DNA of 64,000 nt. It comes from an uncultured Tateyamaria sp. Its GTDB lineage: Bacteria; Pseudomonadota; Alphaproteobacteria; Rhodobacterales; Rhodobacteraceae. Below, piece by piece: positions 1-9,982 of the stretch (position 1 is the stretch's first letter; each line of letters starts with the position of its first letter). A program made the translations under genes and the position numbers. The notes below the pieces were generated by a model. The model was not told the DNA's origin. It did not search any database and was given only the letters and a program-made list of their open reading frames with translations. The stretch is taken from NCBI RefSeq assembly GCF_947504105.1, contig NZ_CANNGP010000009.1:61728-125727 (forward strand), read 5' to 3'.

Positions 1-1483
1 TGTCTGCCAGCGCTTCGAACGGATCGGCTGCGACAATTTCGGGCGGCACATCCTCGTCTACAATCTGGTTCACGAAGCTGGAGTTGGCACCATTCTCCAA
101 GAGCCGCCGCACAAGGTAAGCCAGCAGATCCCGATGTGCCCCCACAGGCGCATAGATCCGGCACCGGGTCCTGTTGTCGCGCAGCACCATGCTGTGCAGT
201 GCTTCGCCCATCCCGTGCAGACGTTGGAATTCAAAGGGTTGTTCATCGGCCATATGCAGGATCGCAGCGACCGTATGTGCGTTGTGCGTGGCAAATTGCG
301 GATAGATGCGGTCCGTCATACCCAGCAGTTTGCGGGCATTGGCGATGTAGGACACATCCGTCGCCGCCTTGCGTGTAAACACGGGAAAGCCTTCAACACC
401 TTCGACCTGCGCGCGCTTGATCTCGGTATCCCAATAGGCGCCTTTGACCAGCCGCACCATCAGCTTGCGGTCGTGGCGTGTGGCCATGTCATGGATCGCG
501 TCGATGGCCGTGCCTGCGCGGGGACCATAGGCCTGAACCACGATGCCGAACCCGTCCCATCCGGCCAGTGCATTTTCTCGCAGGACCGCATCAATGACCT
601 GAAGGGAAAGCGACAGGCGGTCCGCCTCTTCCGCGTCCACGTTCAGTCCCATTCCCGCCGATGCAGCCAGCAAGGCCAGAGAACGCAGGCGCGGTACGAG
701 GTCACGCATCACGGCGGCCTCTTGCGCGCGCTCATAGCGCGGGTGCAGAGCCGAGAGCTTGACCGAGATGCCGGGGTTCTCACGGATGTCCGCGCTGGTG
801 CAGGCCCGCGCGATGCCCGAGATGGCGCGCGAGTAGCTGAGATGGTAGCGCCGTGCATCCGCGTCTGTCAGCGCCGCCTCGCCCAGCATGTCGTAGGAAT
901 AGGTGAAACCCTCGGCCTCCATTCCGGCGGCACGGTCCATCGCGCTGTCAATGTCTTCGCCCAGCACAAACTGTCGGCCCATCTCTTTCATGGCGCGGGA
1001 TACGGCAGCGCGGATAACCGGTTCGCCCAGACGCTTTATGGCCCCGCGCAGGTGGCCGATGGGCCCCGGTTGGTCATCGTCCAGCACGCGGCCCGTCAGC
1101 ATCAGTGCCCATGTCGACGCATTCACCAGTGACGATGTCGAATGACCCAGGTGCTTGCCCCAGTTCGATGGCGCGATCTTGTCCTCGATCAACGCGTCGA
1201 TCGTATCGGCGTCCGGCACGCGCAAGAGCGCCTCGGCCAGACACATGAGCGCGACACCTTCGTCGGTCGACAGACCGTATTCGGCCAGAAATGTTTCCAT
1301 CAATCCGGGTGCTGCCTGGGTGCGGATGCCTGTCACCAAGTCGGCGGCGCGCGCGCAGATCGATTTGCGGTCTGCAGTGGACAAGTTGGCCGTCCGGATC
1401 AGGTCGGCCAGAACGGCATCGGGGTCCGCATACATACCCTCATCAAGCGATGCGGATTGCTCAAGGTTCATTTCACGTACCAT
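1..1483 (-). CDS. putA: Bifunctional proline dehydrogenase / P5C dehydrogenase PutA (N-terminal part, cut by window edge)
   Basis: The flavoenzyme oxidises proline to pyrroline-5-carboxylate and then, through a C-terminal aldehyde dehydrogenase domain outside the window, to glutamate. About 494 N-terminal residues are present, reading leftward off the window end. They cover the helical PutA arm region and most of the FAD-binding proline dehydrogenase barrel, with recognisable stretches GMGLNVDAEEADR, VVQAYGPRAG, RLVKGAYWDTEIKRA and FATHNAHT. The start at 1483 begins MVREMNLEQSAS. There is no N-terminal ribbon-helix-helix DNA-binding domain as in E. coli PutA, so control probably rests with the divergent Lrp-type gene 70 bp away. 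The family assignment is firm; the missing C-terminus cannot be judged. Confidence 0.95.
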   Translation of the reverse strand, partial: MVREMNLEQSASLDEGMYADPDAVLADLIRTANLSTADRKSICARAADLVTGIRTQAAPGLMETFLAEYGLSTDEGVALMCLAEALLRVPDADTIDALIEDKIAPSNWGKHLGHSTSSLVNASTWALMLTGRVLDDDQPGPIGHLRGAIKRLGEPVIRAAVSRAMKEMGRQFVLGEDIDSAMDRAAGMEAEGFTYSYDMLGEAALTDADARRYHLSYSRAISGIARACTSADIRENPGISVKLSALHPRYERAQEAAVMRDLVPRLRSLALLAASAGMGLNVDAEEADRLSLSLQVIDAVLRENALAGWDGFGIVVQAYGPRAGTAIDAIHDMATRHDRKLMVRLVKGAYWDTEIKRAQVEGVEGFPVFTRKAATDVSYIANARKLLGMTDRIYPQFATHNAHTVAAILHMADEQPFEFQRLHGMGEALHSMVLRDNRTRCRIYAPVGAHRDLLAYLVRRLLENGANSSFVNQIVDEDVPPEIVAADPFEALAD

Positions 1484-1516
1484 GGCGCTTTCCTTTTCCA
1501 TTTAGATAAGTATATC

Positions 1517-1530
1517 ACCGGTTGGCCGGT
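1517..1530. promoter_or_regulatory. Inverted repeat in the putA-putR intergenic region
   Basis: The dyad ACCGG-TTGG-CCGGT lies in the 70-bp gap between the two divergent starts. This is where an Lrp/AsnC-type PutR would be expected to bind. Operator function is inferred only from position and symmetry. Confidence 0.35.
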
Positions 1531-1553
1531 CAGAATGATTGAAGTTGGCAAAA

Positions 1554-2066
1554 ATGACAGAACAAATGAATAGTTTTGGCACAAGCATACAAACCAAGGG
1601 ACCGAAGGCGTTGGACAAGCTTGACCAATCGATTCTGACAGCCCTTGCCGAAGATGGTCGCATCAGCATCACGGATCTTGCGACCCGGATTGGTCTGTCG
1701 AAGTCTCCTACACAGGCAAGACTGCGACGACTGGAGAAGGCTGGGATCATCATGGGGTATCGCGCACTCCTTGATCCGATTTCACTGGGATTGGATCACG
1801 TTGCCTTCGTCGAAGTGCGTTTGAGTGATACCCACGAGGCTGCGCTGCGCGCTTTCAATACCGCCGTTCAGCAGATCCCCGAGATTGAGCAAGCGCATAT
1901 GATTGCAAGCCATTTCGACTATCTTTTGAAAGTCCGCACCCGGAGCATGGCGCAGTACCGCCAGTTTCTGGGGGACGTGATTTCGAGCCTGCCGCATGTT
2001 GCCTCTACGTCGACCTATGTAGCAATGGAAGCCGTCAAGGAGGTTATGTTGCCCGGGCTTGACTGA
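1554..2066 (+). CDS. putR: Lrp/AsnC-family regulator, probable proline-responsive PutR
   Basis: An Lrp-type regulator of about 170 residues. An N-terminal winged helix-turn-helix (LDQSILTALAEDGRISITDL, then KSPTQARLRRLEKAGIIMGY) is followed by a RAM ligand-binding domain (HVAFVEVRLSD, then the HFDYLLKVRT strand). It is transcribed away from putA, the usual arrangement for PutR, which activates putA when proline is present. The ATG at 1554 is preferred over a TTG at 1539; a further in-frame ATG lies at 1566. The family is certain; the proline role is inferred from the neighbour. Confidence 0.85.
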   Translation: MTEQMNSFGTSIQTKGPKALDKLDQSILTALAEDGRISITDLATRIGLSKSPTQARLRRLEKAGIIMGYRALLDPISLGLDHVAFVEVRLSDTHEAALRAFNTAVQQIPEIEQAHMIASHFDYLLKVRTRSMAQYRQFLGDVISSLPHVASTSTYVAMEAVKEVMLPGLD

Positions 2067-2110
2067 TTATTTGGCTTGACCGTTCAGCTCTGTGCATCAT
2101 CCTTGCGTTG

Positions 2111-2665
2111 ATGAGATATGTGATCGCCGTCCTTTTGTTTTCCACCCCTGCATGGGCCGAGACCTGCCCGCCAGCGCCCGATATCTCGGTCGAGTTGGAG
2201 GTTCTGATTAACGAGGCCAACGCTGCGCCCGACGAACGCAGCGGGCAAGCCGTGTCAGACAGGATGTGGCAGCTGTGGTTACGTGCACCGGATGCTGCGG
2301 CGCAGGACGTGTTGGACCTTGGGATGCGCCAGCGTGGCAGCTTCGACTTTGCGGGCGCGTATGACAGTTTTGACACTTTGGTGCGCTATTGCCCGGACTA
2401 TGCCGAAGGCTATAACCAGCGTGCCTTTATCAGCTTTCTGCGGGAGGACTTCGGCGCCGCGCTGACCGATCTTGACAGTGCGCTTGAGTTGTCCGCGAAC
2501 CACGTAGGCGCGCAGTCGGGCCGCGCACTGGCACTTATGAACCTCGGCCGTCGGGACGAGGCGCGCGATCAGCTTGAGCAGGCGTTGGAGAACAATCCGT
2601 GGCTGTCCGAGCGCCATTTGCTGGCGGACGGTGCACCCCTGGGCCCTGAAGGTCAGGAATTGTGA
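2111..2665 (+). CDS. Small exported TPR-repeat protein
   Basis: The translation starts with a Sec signal peptide (MRYVIAVLLFSTPAWA, cleavage near residue 16-17). Tetratricopeptide-like helices follow at about residues 75-165, with typical pairs such as GYNQRAFISFLREDFGAALT and SGRALALMNLGRRDEARDQL. It is therefore likely a periplasmic scaffold or binding protein of about 168 residues. The ATG at 2111 follows a TTG in frame at 2108 and gives the cleaner signal peptide. It follows putR by 44 bp on the same strand, which does not prove a common operon. The specific function is unknown. Confidence 0.75.
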   Translation: MRYVIAVLLFSTPAWAETCPPAPDISVELEVLINEANAAPDERSGQAVSDRMWQLWLRAPDAAAQDVLDLGMRQRGSFDFAGAYDSFDTLVRYCPDYAEGYNQRAFISFLREDFGAALTDLDSALELSANHVGAQSGRALALMNLGRRDEARDQLEQALENNPWLSERHLLADGAPLGPEGQEL

Positions 2666-2872
2666 TCGCAGCCTGAAAGGTGAGCACCGCGCGCACTGGC
2701 TTCTTAAGTCTTAGTATGTGCATCCTGCACTGTCGCAGCGCGAATAAAACTTGCGACTTCAATGAGAAGGCTGCTTTTGCGACAGGGTGTGACGTCAGAT
2801 GAACAGCATGGCAATCTTGAGCGAAACCACCGTGGTCAACGCCATAAATCTATGGCAACGTCCCGAACAGAT

Positions 2873-3201
2873 GCGGACGTGGTGGAATCGGTAGACACAA
2901 GAGACTTAGACCATGTTTTGAGTGCCTCGGGGGAAACCTCGGGAGTAGAACTGCTCAAATTCGGGGAAAGCTAACGGCCAAGCACGGCCCATGCCAATCC
3001 CGAGCCAAGCCGATCAAGGGGTCGTCCCTGTCGGAAGGTGTAGAGACTAGACGGGCAGCACCTAAGGCCGAGCAATCGGTGATGGTGAAGGGATAGTCCA
3101 GACCACAAACGGCGCGATTGCGTCGGCGGCGAAAGCCGTAGCAGGTAAGAAAATCTCTCGATCGTATGATCGTGCGGGTTCGAGTCCCGCCGTCCGCACC
3201 A
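2873..3201 (+). tRNA. tRNA-Leu(UAA), interrupted by a group I intron
   Basis: The 5' exon is 2873-2907 and the 3' exon 3150-3201. Spliced, they give an 87-nt class II tRNA. The acceptor is GCGGACG paired with CGTCCGC, the anticodon stem AGAGA with TCTCT, the anticodon loop CTTAAAA (anticodon UAA), the long variable arm CGATC/GATCG, and the T-arm GCGGG-TTCGAGT-CCCGC. Discriminator A and CCA are encoded. The break falls after the first anticodon nucleotide, the site used by the well-known cyanobacterial and plastid tRNA-Leu(UAA) intron. Without removing the intron the gene would look like two unrelated tRNA halves. Confidence 0.93.
2908..3149 (+). ncRNA. Group I self-splicing intron in the tRNA-Leu(UAA) anticodon loop
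   Basis: The 242-nt intervening sequence has the conserved core of a small group I intron. The P-like element is at about 2957-2976 (AAATTCGGGGAAAGC), the R element at 3001-3012 (CGAGCCAAGCCG) and the S element at 3035-3055 (AAGGTGTAGAGACTAGACGG). P7 pairs GACTA (3045-3049) with TAGTC (3094-3098). The guide GAGT (2920-2923) pairs with exon ACTT, giving the expected U-G wobble at the 5' splice site (2907 with 2920). The intron ends in G (3149). It carries no homing endonuclease. It resembles the IC3-type tRNA introns of cyanobacteria. Confidence 0.92.
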
Positions 3202-3463
3202 ATAAGTGACAACCGTTTCTCCTTGTCTTCTGCCCAAGCTTTGCATCGGAGAAGTGCACCCTGAGCGTGCTTGGACGTGCAAAGGACCAGAACGAAACAT
3301 GGTACAGCGCCATTTCTGCTTCGGGCTCGTTCAAATTTTCCACAATTTAGGGATGGAGTTGCCTGCCAGCATTAAGGCCGAGGTAAGCGCCGTGACTTAA
3401 GGACATGGTTCAGTCCACGTCGCGGCAGTAGGCTTTGCCGCGCGCAATGCTAAGGATCATGTC

Positions 3464-6040
3464 ATGCAAATCACTGGTCGTAGCCTGCCTGTTCTGCCTC
3501 GCTTGAATACTTTGATGGCGAAGGCGGTGTTCATGACGGCCTTGGTGACGCTCTCTGTTCTTGCGGCGATGGTGTCATTTGACTATTCGGCGCAGCGCAA
3601 GCTTTTGCATTCTGAACTTTCCTCCCGCGCGCAGAATGTGACCGAACTCTTGGCCATGCAGATGGGCGGTTCAATCAAGTTCGGAAACGATTTCGCCGTT
3701 GCTCAAATCACTGAGAGTGTCATCGCGGCTGCTGAACCTGAGGTGCAGGGGGCATTGGTTGTGGACTCCGCTGGAGCACTAATGTTCGGAAGTCCGGGGA
3801 TGGAAGTCCTCGCGCCGGATGCGATGCAACTTGCCATCAGTGCGATTGAGACCGGCGAAGTGTCCATATCTGCAGATGGGCTTGTGGTCGCATATCCGGT
3901 CAAATTCGGGCCCGAAGACGCCGTAGCAGGGGCGGTGGTCTCAGCTTGGGATGACGCTCAGATAGTGACACTTCTTGCGCGTAATCAGATGATGGCGGTC
4001 GCCGTCGCAACCGCTGTCTTCGTTCTCGCGATGGCCCTTATAATCACATACACTTGGTATGATGCATCGCGCCCGTTGAATGGGTTGGCCGAGGCAATGT
4101 CGGCGATTGCTCGGAAAGAATACAAGACCGATGTACCGGGCACCAAGCGTGGTGATGAAATCGGCAATATGGCGCGGCGGCTTGATGGATTCAGATCGAC
4201 ATTGGCCAAGGCCGATAAAGGCCAGCGTGAAAGCGCATTCAAGGGTGCAGCGTTCGAGGGATCAACTGCGCCGATGATGATGGTGGATGAGAACAATAAG
4301 ATCATTTTCGTCAATCCTGCCTGCACCACTCTTCTGAACAGCCTGTTGCCGGATCTGGAGGCGCTGTGGCCGGGTGTGCGGCACGACACATGGATGGGGG
4401 CTGGGCTTGGCGAGATGGATGGCCTTGCAGGCCTGCTGAGTGACTTGAGCAACATCGGTCGCCCCGATGACAACAGCACCGTTTTGCGTATTGGTGAGCG
4501 GCATGTGCGTATCAATCTGAGCCAGGCCACAGATCATATGGGCAGAATGATTGGTGCTGTTGTTGAATGGTCGGATCAGACGATTGCGCAACGCGATGCC
4601 GCATTGTTGGGAGGAATAGACAGCACGCAGATGCGTATCGAGTTCGACGGCGGCGGTCGCTGCTCTGGTGTTAATGGCGTGGCTGCCAAACGCCTTGACG
4701 TCGATCCTGCCGACCTGTGTGACGTAACATTGGCCAGTTTGGTTGCTGCAGATCAACCTGATCCGAAGATTCCAGACAATGTTCTTCTTGCTATGACAGA
4801 AGGAGAGAGCGTGCATGGCAAGATTGATCTGACCCGAGCAGATGGACGACGGCTGGTCATAGATGGCGGTTTCGTATGTGTGCGCTCCGAGGAGGCAATA
4901 ATCGAACGCTGCATCTTGATCGGCACGGATGTGACTGAAGCCGAGTTGGAGGTCCGGGATGCAAGAGATCATCAAGCGCAAATCGCGCACGAGCAGGCCA
5001 CTGTTGTCGCGGCCTTGGGGCAAGGTTTGAAATGCTTGTCGGAGGGGGATCTGACACTTGAGCTGACCGAGCCGTTTCCCGAGGATTACGAGAAGCTGCG
5101 GTTGGATTTTAATGGCGCATTGCTCAGCTTGCGCCATGCCATGACAACTGTGATGCAGAACGTGGATTCAATTCGCAGTGAGACGACAGAGATCACCAGC
5201 GCGGCTGATGACTTGTCGCGCCGTACGGAAAGGCAGGCTGCCACCCTCGAAGAGACGGCTGCGGCATTGGACGAACTGACATCTTCCGTGCGCTCGGCTG
5301 CTGAAGGAGCAGATGCAGCAAGCAAAACTTCCGAAGATGCGCAGCGCAATGCGGAGCAGGGTGGCGACATTGCGCGCCAGGCCGTGATTGCTATGGGCGG
5401 GATCAAGGCATCGTCGCATGAGATTTCCAAGATCACCTCCGTGATCGACGACATCGCTTTCCAGACTAACCTGTTGGCGCTGAACGCGGGAGTGGAAGCG
5501 GCTCGTGCCGGTGAGGCCGGTCGCGGTTTTGCTGTGGTGGCGACCGAGGTGCGTGCTCTTGCACAACGATCCTCTGACGCGGCGCGTGAAATCAACATGT
5601 TGATCTCCACGAGTGGTGAACAGGTGCAGCATGGTGTCGAACTGGTGGACCGGACGGGGACGGCCTTGTCGACAATTGTGTCATCTGTTGCGGATATCTC
5701 TGAACGCATGGCCGAAATTGCAGCCTCTGCGCGTCAACAATCGGCTGGATTGAACGAGATCAACGCCGCTGTGAATGAGCTTGATCATGTCACCCAGCAG
5801 AATGCAGCGATGTTTGAGGAAACGACGGCGGCAAGTCACGCACTGACCGGTGAGGCGGACGCACTTGCAGATGCCGTTGCGCAATTCAAAATCGGTATTG
5901 CCCGTCTTGAAAATGTTCAAAGTGCAACAAGCGCCGCTGCACAGCCAACCGTGGCACAGGCATTGGTCGTGAATGGTGCCCTAGCGGTTGAATTGCCGAC
6001 CGATGATGTGGCCGAGTCAACGGGATGGGAAGAGTTCTAA
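3464..6040 (+). CDS. Methyl-accepting chemotaxis protein with HAMP and PAS-like domains
   Basis: An 858-residue inner-membrane chemoreceptor. A transmembrane helix at about 21-42 and a second at about 175-197 bracket a small periplasmic sensor. HAMP follows (about 197-250), then two PAS-like regions (about 265-500), a HAMP-like linker, and the signalling domain (about 560-800). Its highly conserved hairpin tip, [19 protein letters not shown], and the [14 protein letters not shown] helix are intact. It would control CheA kinase. There is no C-terminal CheR/CheB pentapeptide and no che gene nearby, so it is an orphan receptor. The ligand is unknown. Confidence 0.95.
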   Translation: MQITGRSLPVLPRLNTLMAKAVFMTALVTLSVLAAMVSFDYSAQRKLLHSELSSRAQNVTELLAMQMGGSIKFGNDFAVAQITESVIAAAEPEVQGALVVDSAGALMFGSPGMEVLAPDAMQLAISAIETGEVSISADGLVVAYPVKFGPEDAVAGAVVSAWDDAQIVTLLARNQMMAVAVATAVFVLAMALIITYTWYDASRPLNGLAEAMSAIARKEYKTDVPGTKRGDEIGNMARRLDGFRSTLAKADKGQRESAFKGAAFEGSTAPMMMVDENNKIIFVNPACTTLLNSLLPDLEALWPGVRHDTWMGAGLGEMDGLAGLLSDLSNIGRPDDNSTVLRIGERHVRINLSQATDHMGRMIGAVVEWSDQTIAQRDAALLGGIDSTQMRIEFDGGGRCSGVNGVAAKRLDVDPADLCDVTLASLVAADQPDPKIPDNVLLAMTEGESVHGKIDLTRADGRRLVIDGGFVCVRSEEAIIERCILIGTDVTEAELEVRDARDHQAQIAHEQATVVAALGQGLKCLSEGDLTLELTEPFPEDYEKLRLDFNGALLSLRHAMTTVMQNVDSIRSETTEITSAADDLSRRTERQAATLEETAAALDELTSSVRSAAEGADAASKTSEDAQRNAEQGGDIARQAVIAMGGIKASSHEISKITSVIDDIAFQTNLLALNAGVEAARAGEAGRGFAVVATEVRALAQRSSDAAREINMLISTSGEQVQHGVELVDRTGTALSTIVSSVADISERMAEIAASARQQSAGLNEINAAVNELDHVTQQNAAMFEETTAASHALTGEADALADAVAQFKIGIARLENVQSATSAAAQPTVAQALVVNGALAVELPTDDVAESTGWEEF

Positions 6041-6267
6041 ATTCTTTTTGCCCGCCGTGGTCTGTATCGAGCCACGTGATGGAGTGTGGTCAAAGACGGT
6101 GGTTCCGGCCCGCCGGAGAGAGTAATTTCCACCGCAACATGCGCCGCACTCTTATCCAAGCTTTGGCCCGTTTTAGAGCATGTGTCCGATGAATTTCCAT
6201 CCAGCACAACTACAGGACACAAGGGTTCAACCACGCGTCCTTTGCACGTCGGCCGCGCGAGTCGTCT

Positions 6268-7980
6268 TTACGAACGGACCCCAGAAAAGCGGTCTTGCCA
6301 GGCTTGCCTGTCGTCGTCGCTTATCTTGGCAAACAGGTTTTCGGGAACGCTGAAACAGTGCCCATGCGGCAAGCTGTCAAGAGCATCTGACGCACGGCCC
6401 GGCCATTGCGTGTCTTCAAACTTCAAGGCGGCTTGCATCTGCGAAGCCGCATCTGGAATGAAGGGCGCGGACAGCGTGGCATAAAGAGCAATCAGGTTCA
6501 GACCAAGCCTGATCTGCATGGCGGCTGTCTCGGGGTCTTCCTTGATGGTGGTCCAAGGAGCGGCTGCCTGCAGGTATTCGTTCCCTGCCACCCAGATGGC
6601 GCGCAGCTCTTGTGCCGACTTGCGCACCTCCATGGCCTCCATCATCTGGGCATAGCGCGCGATACGGGTATCCAGTTCTGTGATCAACGTATCTTCCCGG
6701 GCGCCATAAGCCCCACCTTCGGGTACGACTTCTCCGAACTTTGAGCGGCAAAACTTTGTGACGCGGCTCACGAAATTGCCAAGTACGTCCGCGAGGTCCT
6801 TGTTCACGCCTTGTTGGAACAGTTCCCATGTGAATTCGGAATCTGATGTTTCCGGGCAGTTCGACAACAACCACCAGCGCCAGTAGTCGGCCGGCAAGAT
6901 CTCCAACGCTTGATCCATGAACACACCACGCCCCTGGCTGGTTGAGAATTGACCGCCATCATAGTTCAGGTAGTTGAACGACTTGAGGTGATCGACCATC
7001 TTCCACGGCTCGCCCGAACCAAGGATGGTGGCAGGGAAGCTGAGCGTGTGGAACGGCACGTTGTCCTTGCCCATGAACTGGGTATAGCGAACATTCTCTG
7101 CGCCTTTGTCGGTCCGCCACCAGCGCTCCCAGTCCGCCCCCCCCTTCGCATCCGCCCATTCGCCGGCGCAGGCTATGTACTCGATGGGGGCATCGAACCA
7201 GACATAGAACACCTTGCCTTCCATCCCGGGCCAATCTGCATCGCCGCGACGCACGGGAATGCCCCAGTCCAGGTCCCGTGTGATCCCTCGATCTTGCAGG
7301 CCATCACCATCATGCAACCATTTTTTGGCGATTGAGGTTGTCAGAACGGGCCAATCGGTTTTGCTGTCGATCCAAGCGTCCAGATCATCCTTGAGCGCCG
7401 ATTGGCGCAGGTAGAGATGTTTGGTCTCGCGCACTTCCAGGTCGGTGGAGCCGGATATGGCGCTGCGCGGATCGATCAGGTCGGTTGGGTCCAGTTGTTT
7501 CGTGCAATTCTCGCACTGGTCGCCGCGCGCCTTGTCATAGCCGCAATTGGGGCACGTCCCCTCGATGTACCGGTCGGGAAGAAAACGGCCATCGGCGTTG
7601 GAATAGACCTGCTTTTCGGTAACCTCACGGATCAGTCCAGCGTCGGCCAGCCGCCCGGCAAAATGTTGGGTCAACGCATGGTTCTGAGCCGAGGACGACC
7701 GCCCGAAATGGTCAAAGGACAAGCGAAATCCTTTGGCGATCTCGGCCTGGATTGTGTGCATTTCAGCGCAGTATTCGGCCACCGGTTTTCCGGCCTTGGC
7801 TGCGGCCAGCTCTGCCGGGGTGCCGTGCTCGTCGGTCGCGCACAAGAACAGAACCTCGTTTCCACGCGCGCGCTGGTAGCGGGCATATAGGTCTGCGGGC
7901 AACTGGCTGCCCACGAGGTTGCCGAGGTGCTTGATTCCGTTGATGTAGGGAATCGCGGACGTGATCAGATGACGCTGCAT
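6268..7980 (-). CDS. metG: Methionine--tRNA ligase
   Basis: Charges tRNA-Met with methionine. The class I HIGH signature appears as KHLGN near residue 17. A zinc knuckle ([17 protein letters not shown]) sits in the connective domain, and a C-terminal anticodon-binding helical domain ends the protein at about 570 residues. The usual KMSKS loop reads FSTSQ here (within [13 protein letters not shown]), so the second lysine is a threonine. The start at 7980 ([12 protein letters not shown]) has AAAGG 7 nt upstream; an in-frame ATG at 7995 is less likely. No tRNA-binding C-terminal extension is present. Confidence 0.95.
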   Translation of the reverse strand: MQRHLITSAIPYINGIKHLGNLVGSQLPADLYARYQRARGNEVLFLCATDEHGTPAELAAAKAGKPVAEYCAEMHTIQAEIAKGFRLSFDHFGRSSSAQNHALTQHFAGRLADAGLIREVTEKQVYSNADGRFLPDRYIEGTCPNCGYDKARGDQCENCTKQLDPTDLIDPRSAISGSTDLEVRETKHLYLRQSALKDDLDAWIDSKTDWPVLTTSIAKKWLHDGDGLQDRGITRDLDWGIPVRRGDADWPGMEGKVFYVWFDAPIEYIACAGEWADAKGGADWERWWRTDKGAENVRYTQFMGKDNVPFHTLSFPATILGSGEPWKMVDHLKSFNYLNYDGGQFSTSQGRGVFMDQALEILPADYWRWWLLSNCPETSDSEFTWELFQQGVNKDLADVLGNFVSRVTKFCRSKFGEVVPEGGAYGAREDTLITELDTRIARYAQMMEAMEVRKSAQELRAIWVAGNEYLQAAAPWTTIKEDPETAAMQIRLGLNLIALYATLSAPFIPDAASQMQAALKFEDTQWPGRASDALDSLPHGHCFSVPENLFAKISDDDRQAWQDRFSGVRS

Positions 7981-8040
7981 GATGGGCCTTTGCATGATTG
8001 CGGCCCATGTAGCAGCGCGATGCCCGGTGGAAAAGGCCTG

Positions 8041-9264
8041 TTACTTGTTGTCGCGACTGCGCCCTGTCAAACGACCGATCAGGAAGGATGTGCGCGGCGC
8101 GTAGATATAGCGTGTGCGCTCGGTCGGTGCGGCGCGGGCGCGCATCCGGGCGAGCCCGAATACGATCAGAACACCGTGCCCCACCGCGATCATCGCAAAA
8201 AGCGCAGGCGGGCCGAAGGCGTCGATCAGGGCCGAGGCCGTGAGAGGGGCGGCAATGGCCCCAAGTGCGAAGTAGAACATCAGTGCGGCTGACAGCTCAA
8301 CCCGTTCCGATGCGTCGGCAAAGTCGTGGGCGTGCGCTGCTGCAACCGAGTAAATAGGAAAGGTTGTCAGGCCAAAGAACCCAGCCGTCAGCATGATGCC
8401 CGTCGTATCTAGGCCGGTGGCCAGAGCTGTGATGGCGCAGCTGCCCACCGCTGTTGCCGACAACCAGATCAGTACCCAGCGGCGGTCGTATTTGTCAGCG
8501 AGCCATCCCACGGGGTACTGCGCAAGGGCTCCCCCAAAGACAAACGCCGCCATGAACCATGCGATTTGCTGTGCGGTCAGTCCAACCTCTTGACCGTAGA
8601 TGGGGCCGACCATGCGGAAGGATGCGCTCGACAGTGCGGCCACCACGACCCCGGCGGCAGCAAGTGGCGAGCGCTCGATTGCCAGCATGGGGCGCAGGCG
8701 CGGGGCGCTGGGTGTCTCAGGTTGTTTCACCTTGGTCAGGGTCAGTGGAAGGAGCGCTGCGCAGCATACGATGGCAAGCAGATTGTAGCTGACGTAGCTT
8801 GCCGGTTCGAGAATGCCGATCACCAGCTGTGCGGCCAGTGACGCGCCCATATCCATCACCCGGTATACTGCCATTGTCCGGCCGCGCGTGGTGTTGGTGA
8901 CCTTGGATTGCAGCCATGCTTCGATCACGGTGTAACAACCCGCAACACACATGCCGGATGCGACCCGCATGACCGCCCACGCCACCGGATCCACGATCAT
9001 CATGTGGGCGATCAACCCTATGGCCCCGGCGGCGGTAAAGGCAGCAAAAGCGCGGCTGTGTCCCACGCTGCCCATCAGGCGCGGCGCCCACCAGCACCCT
9101 ATGAAGAATCCCAGGAAGTGGGCCGACCCCAGCAGACCGATCTCTTGTCGTGTGAAGTCGAGTGCCAGACCCGAGAGCGCATCAAGTGGACCCAAGGCGC
9201 CCGAGCTGAGTTGCAGTAGAATGACCGACAGAAACAGGGCCGCGAAGGAGATCAGCATACGCAT
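8041..9264 (-). CDS. MFS transporter, YcaD-like
   Basis: A 407-residue protein with about twelve hydrophobic segments typical of the major facilitator superfamily. It carries a loop motif between helices 8 and 9 (GWLADKYDRRWVL) and an SKVTNTTRGRTMAVYRVMD stretch. It most resembles the YcaD/YfcJ-type sugar or drug-efflux subgroup. The substrate cannot be read from sequence. It follows metG by 60 bp in the same direction upstream, without an obvious shared operon. Confidence 0.85.
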   Translation of the reverse strand: MRMLISFAALFLSVILLQLSSGALGPLDALSGLALDFTRQEIGLLGSAHFLGFFIGCWWAPRLMGSVGHSRAFAAFTAAGAIGLIAHMMIVDPVAWAVMRVASGMCVAGCYTVIEAWLQSKVTNTTRGRTMAVYRVMDMGASLAAQLVIGILEPASYVSYNLLAIVCCAALLPLTLTKVKQPETPSAPRLRPMLAIERSPLAAAGVVVAALSSASFRMVGPIYGQEVGLTAQQIAWFMAAFVFGGALAQYPVGWLADKYDRRWVLIWLSATAVGSCAITALATGLDTTGIMLTAGFFGLTTFPIYSVAAAHAHDFADASERVELSAALMFYFALGAIAAPLTASALIDAFGPPALFAMIAVGHGVLIVFGLARMRARAAPTERTRYIYAPRTSFLIGRLTGRSRDNK

Positions 9265-9331
9265 TGCCTGCTCCTTGTGGCGCGAGTCGGGTCACATGCC
9301 TAGCGGGTATTCGACCGGCCCGCGTCGTTTT

Positions 9332-9919
9332 TTAGCCAGCCACTGCGATTTCAGCGAGGATGTCGATGCCCACGCTGTTTTCGACAAGATCGGCGTAGCC
9401 TGTCGCGCCAAAGTCGCGCCGGTCGACACGGCCTCTGAGCATGACTGTAAGAGCACTGAAGTCCTCCGCAGTACTGTCACGGGCGCGGAACAGGCCTGCA
9501 TCGAAGCGGACCGGGCGCGTGACACCACGCAACGTCAGGTCGCCTTCGAGCGCGGCGCCGTTTGAGAGACGTCCGCCCGGTCCCAGTGTGACGCGGGTGG
9601 ATCGAAAGCGGGCGGTGGGATGGGTATTGGCGTCAAGAACGGAGGGGGATTTCAGGGCTTCGGTCGCGAAGATCAACCCGGTGCGGGCGCGTCGCACGTC
9701 GGCGCTGACAAGAGCGGTTGACTTGCCCAGATTGCTGGGGTCGACGGTCAGATCAGCTTGGCTGACGGGGACCGTTCCTTTGACCGGTGCACCGTTCAGC
9801 GTGAATGTGTAGGTGATCGTCGCGCCGCCGGGACCAAGGCGATAGGGGGTGGGGGCGGCCCAGCCAGCGCGTGGGGTTAGTGTGGCGAGGGCACAAAGCA
9901 GCAGGTGGCGGCGATTCAT
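9332..9919 (-). CDS. YceI family periplasmic lipid-binding protein
   Basis: A protein of about 195 residues with a signal peptide (MNRRHLLLCALATLTPRAGWA) and the YceI lipocalin-like barrel. Family features include YRLGPGGATITYTF near the N-terminus, the RFRSTRVT strand, and LEGDLTLRGVTRPV, the conserved 'G.LT..GVT.PV' signature. YceI proteins bind isoprenoid-type lipids in the periplasm. The start at 9919 has AAGGA at ideal spacing, better than an ATG at 9925. Confidence 0.88.
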   Translation of the reverse strand: MNRRHLLLCALATLTPRAGWAAPTPYRLGPGGATITYTFTLNGAPVKGTVPVSQADLTVDPSNLGKSTALVSADVRRARTGLIFATEALKSPSVLDANTHPTARFRSTRVTLGPGGRLSNGAALEGDLTLRGVTRPVRFDAGLFRARDSTAEDFSALTVMLRGRVDRRDFGATGYADLVENSVGIDILAEIAVAG

Positions 9920-9982
9920 GGTCATGTCCTTTGCAGGTCTCTTGTGCAAAGGTAACACGCCGACTTCCGGTTTATTCGCGAC

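Noticed and set aside
2873..3201. tRNA-Leu as the attachment site of a genomic island
   Set aside because: No integrase, no repeated tRNA 3' end and only ordinary core genes follow.
2955..3343. Minus-strand open frames of 85-109 residues across the tRNA-Leu region, possible homing endonuclease
   Set aside because: They lie antisense to the intron and 3' exon, have no endonuclease motif, and the 242-nt intron is filled by its own RNA core.
4262..5137. 291-residue minus-strand open frame inside the chemoreceptor gene
   Set aside because: It is fully antisense to conserved chemoreceptor sequence and shows no family features.
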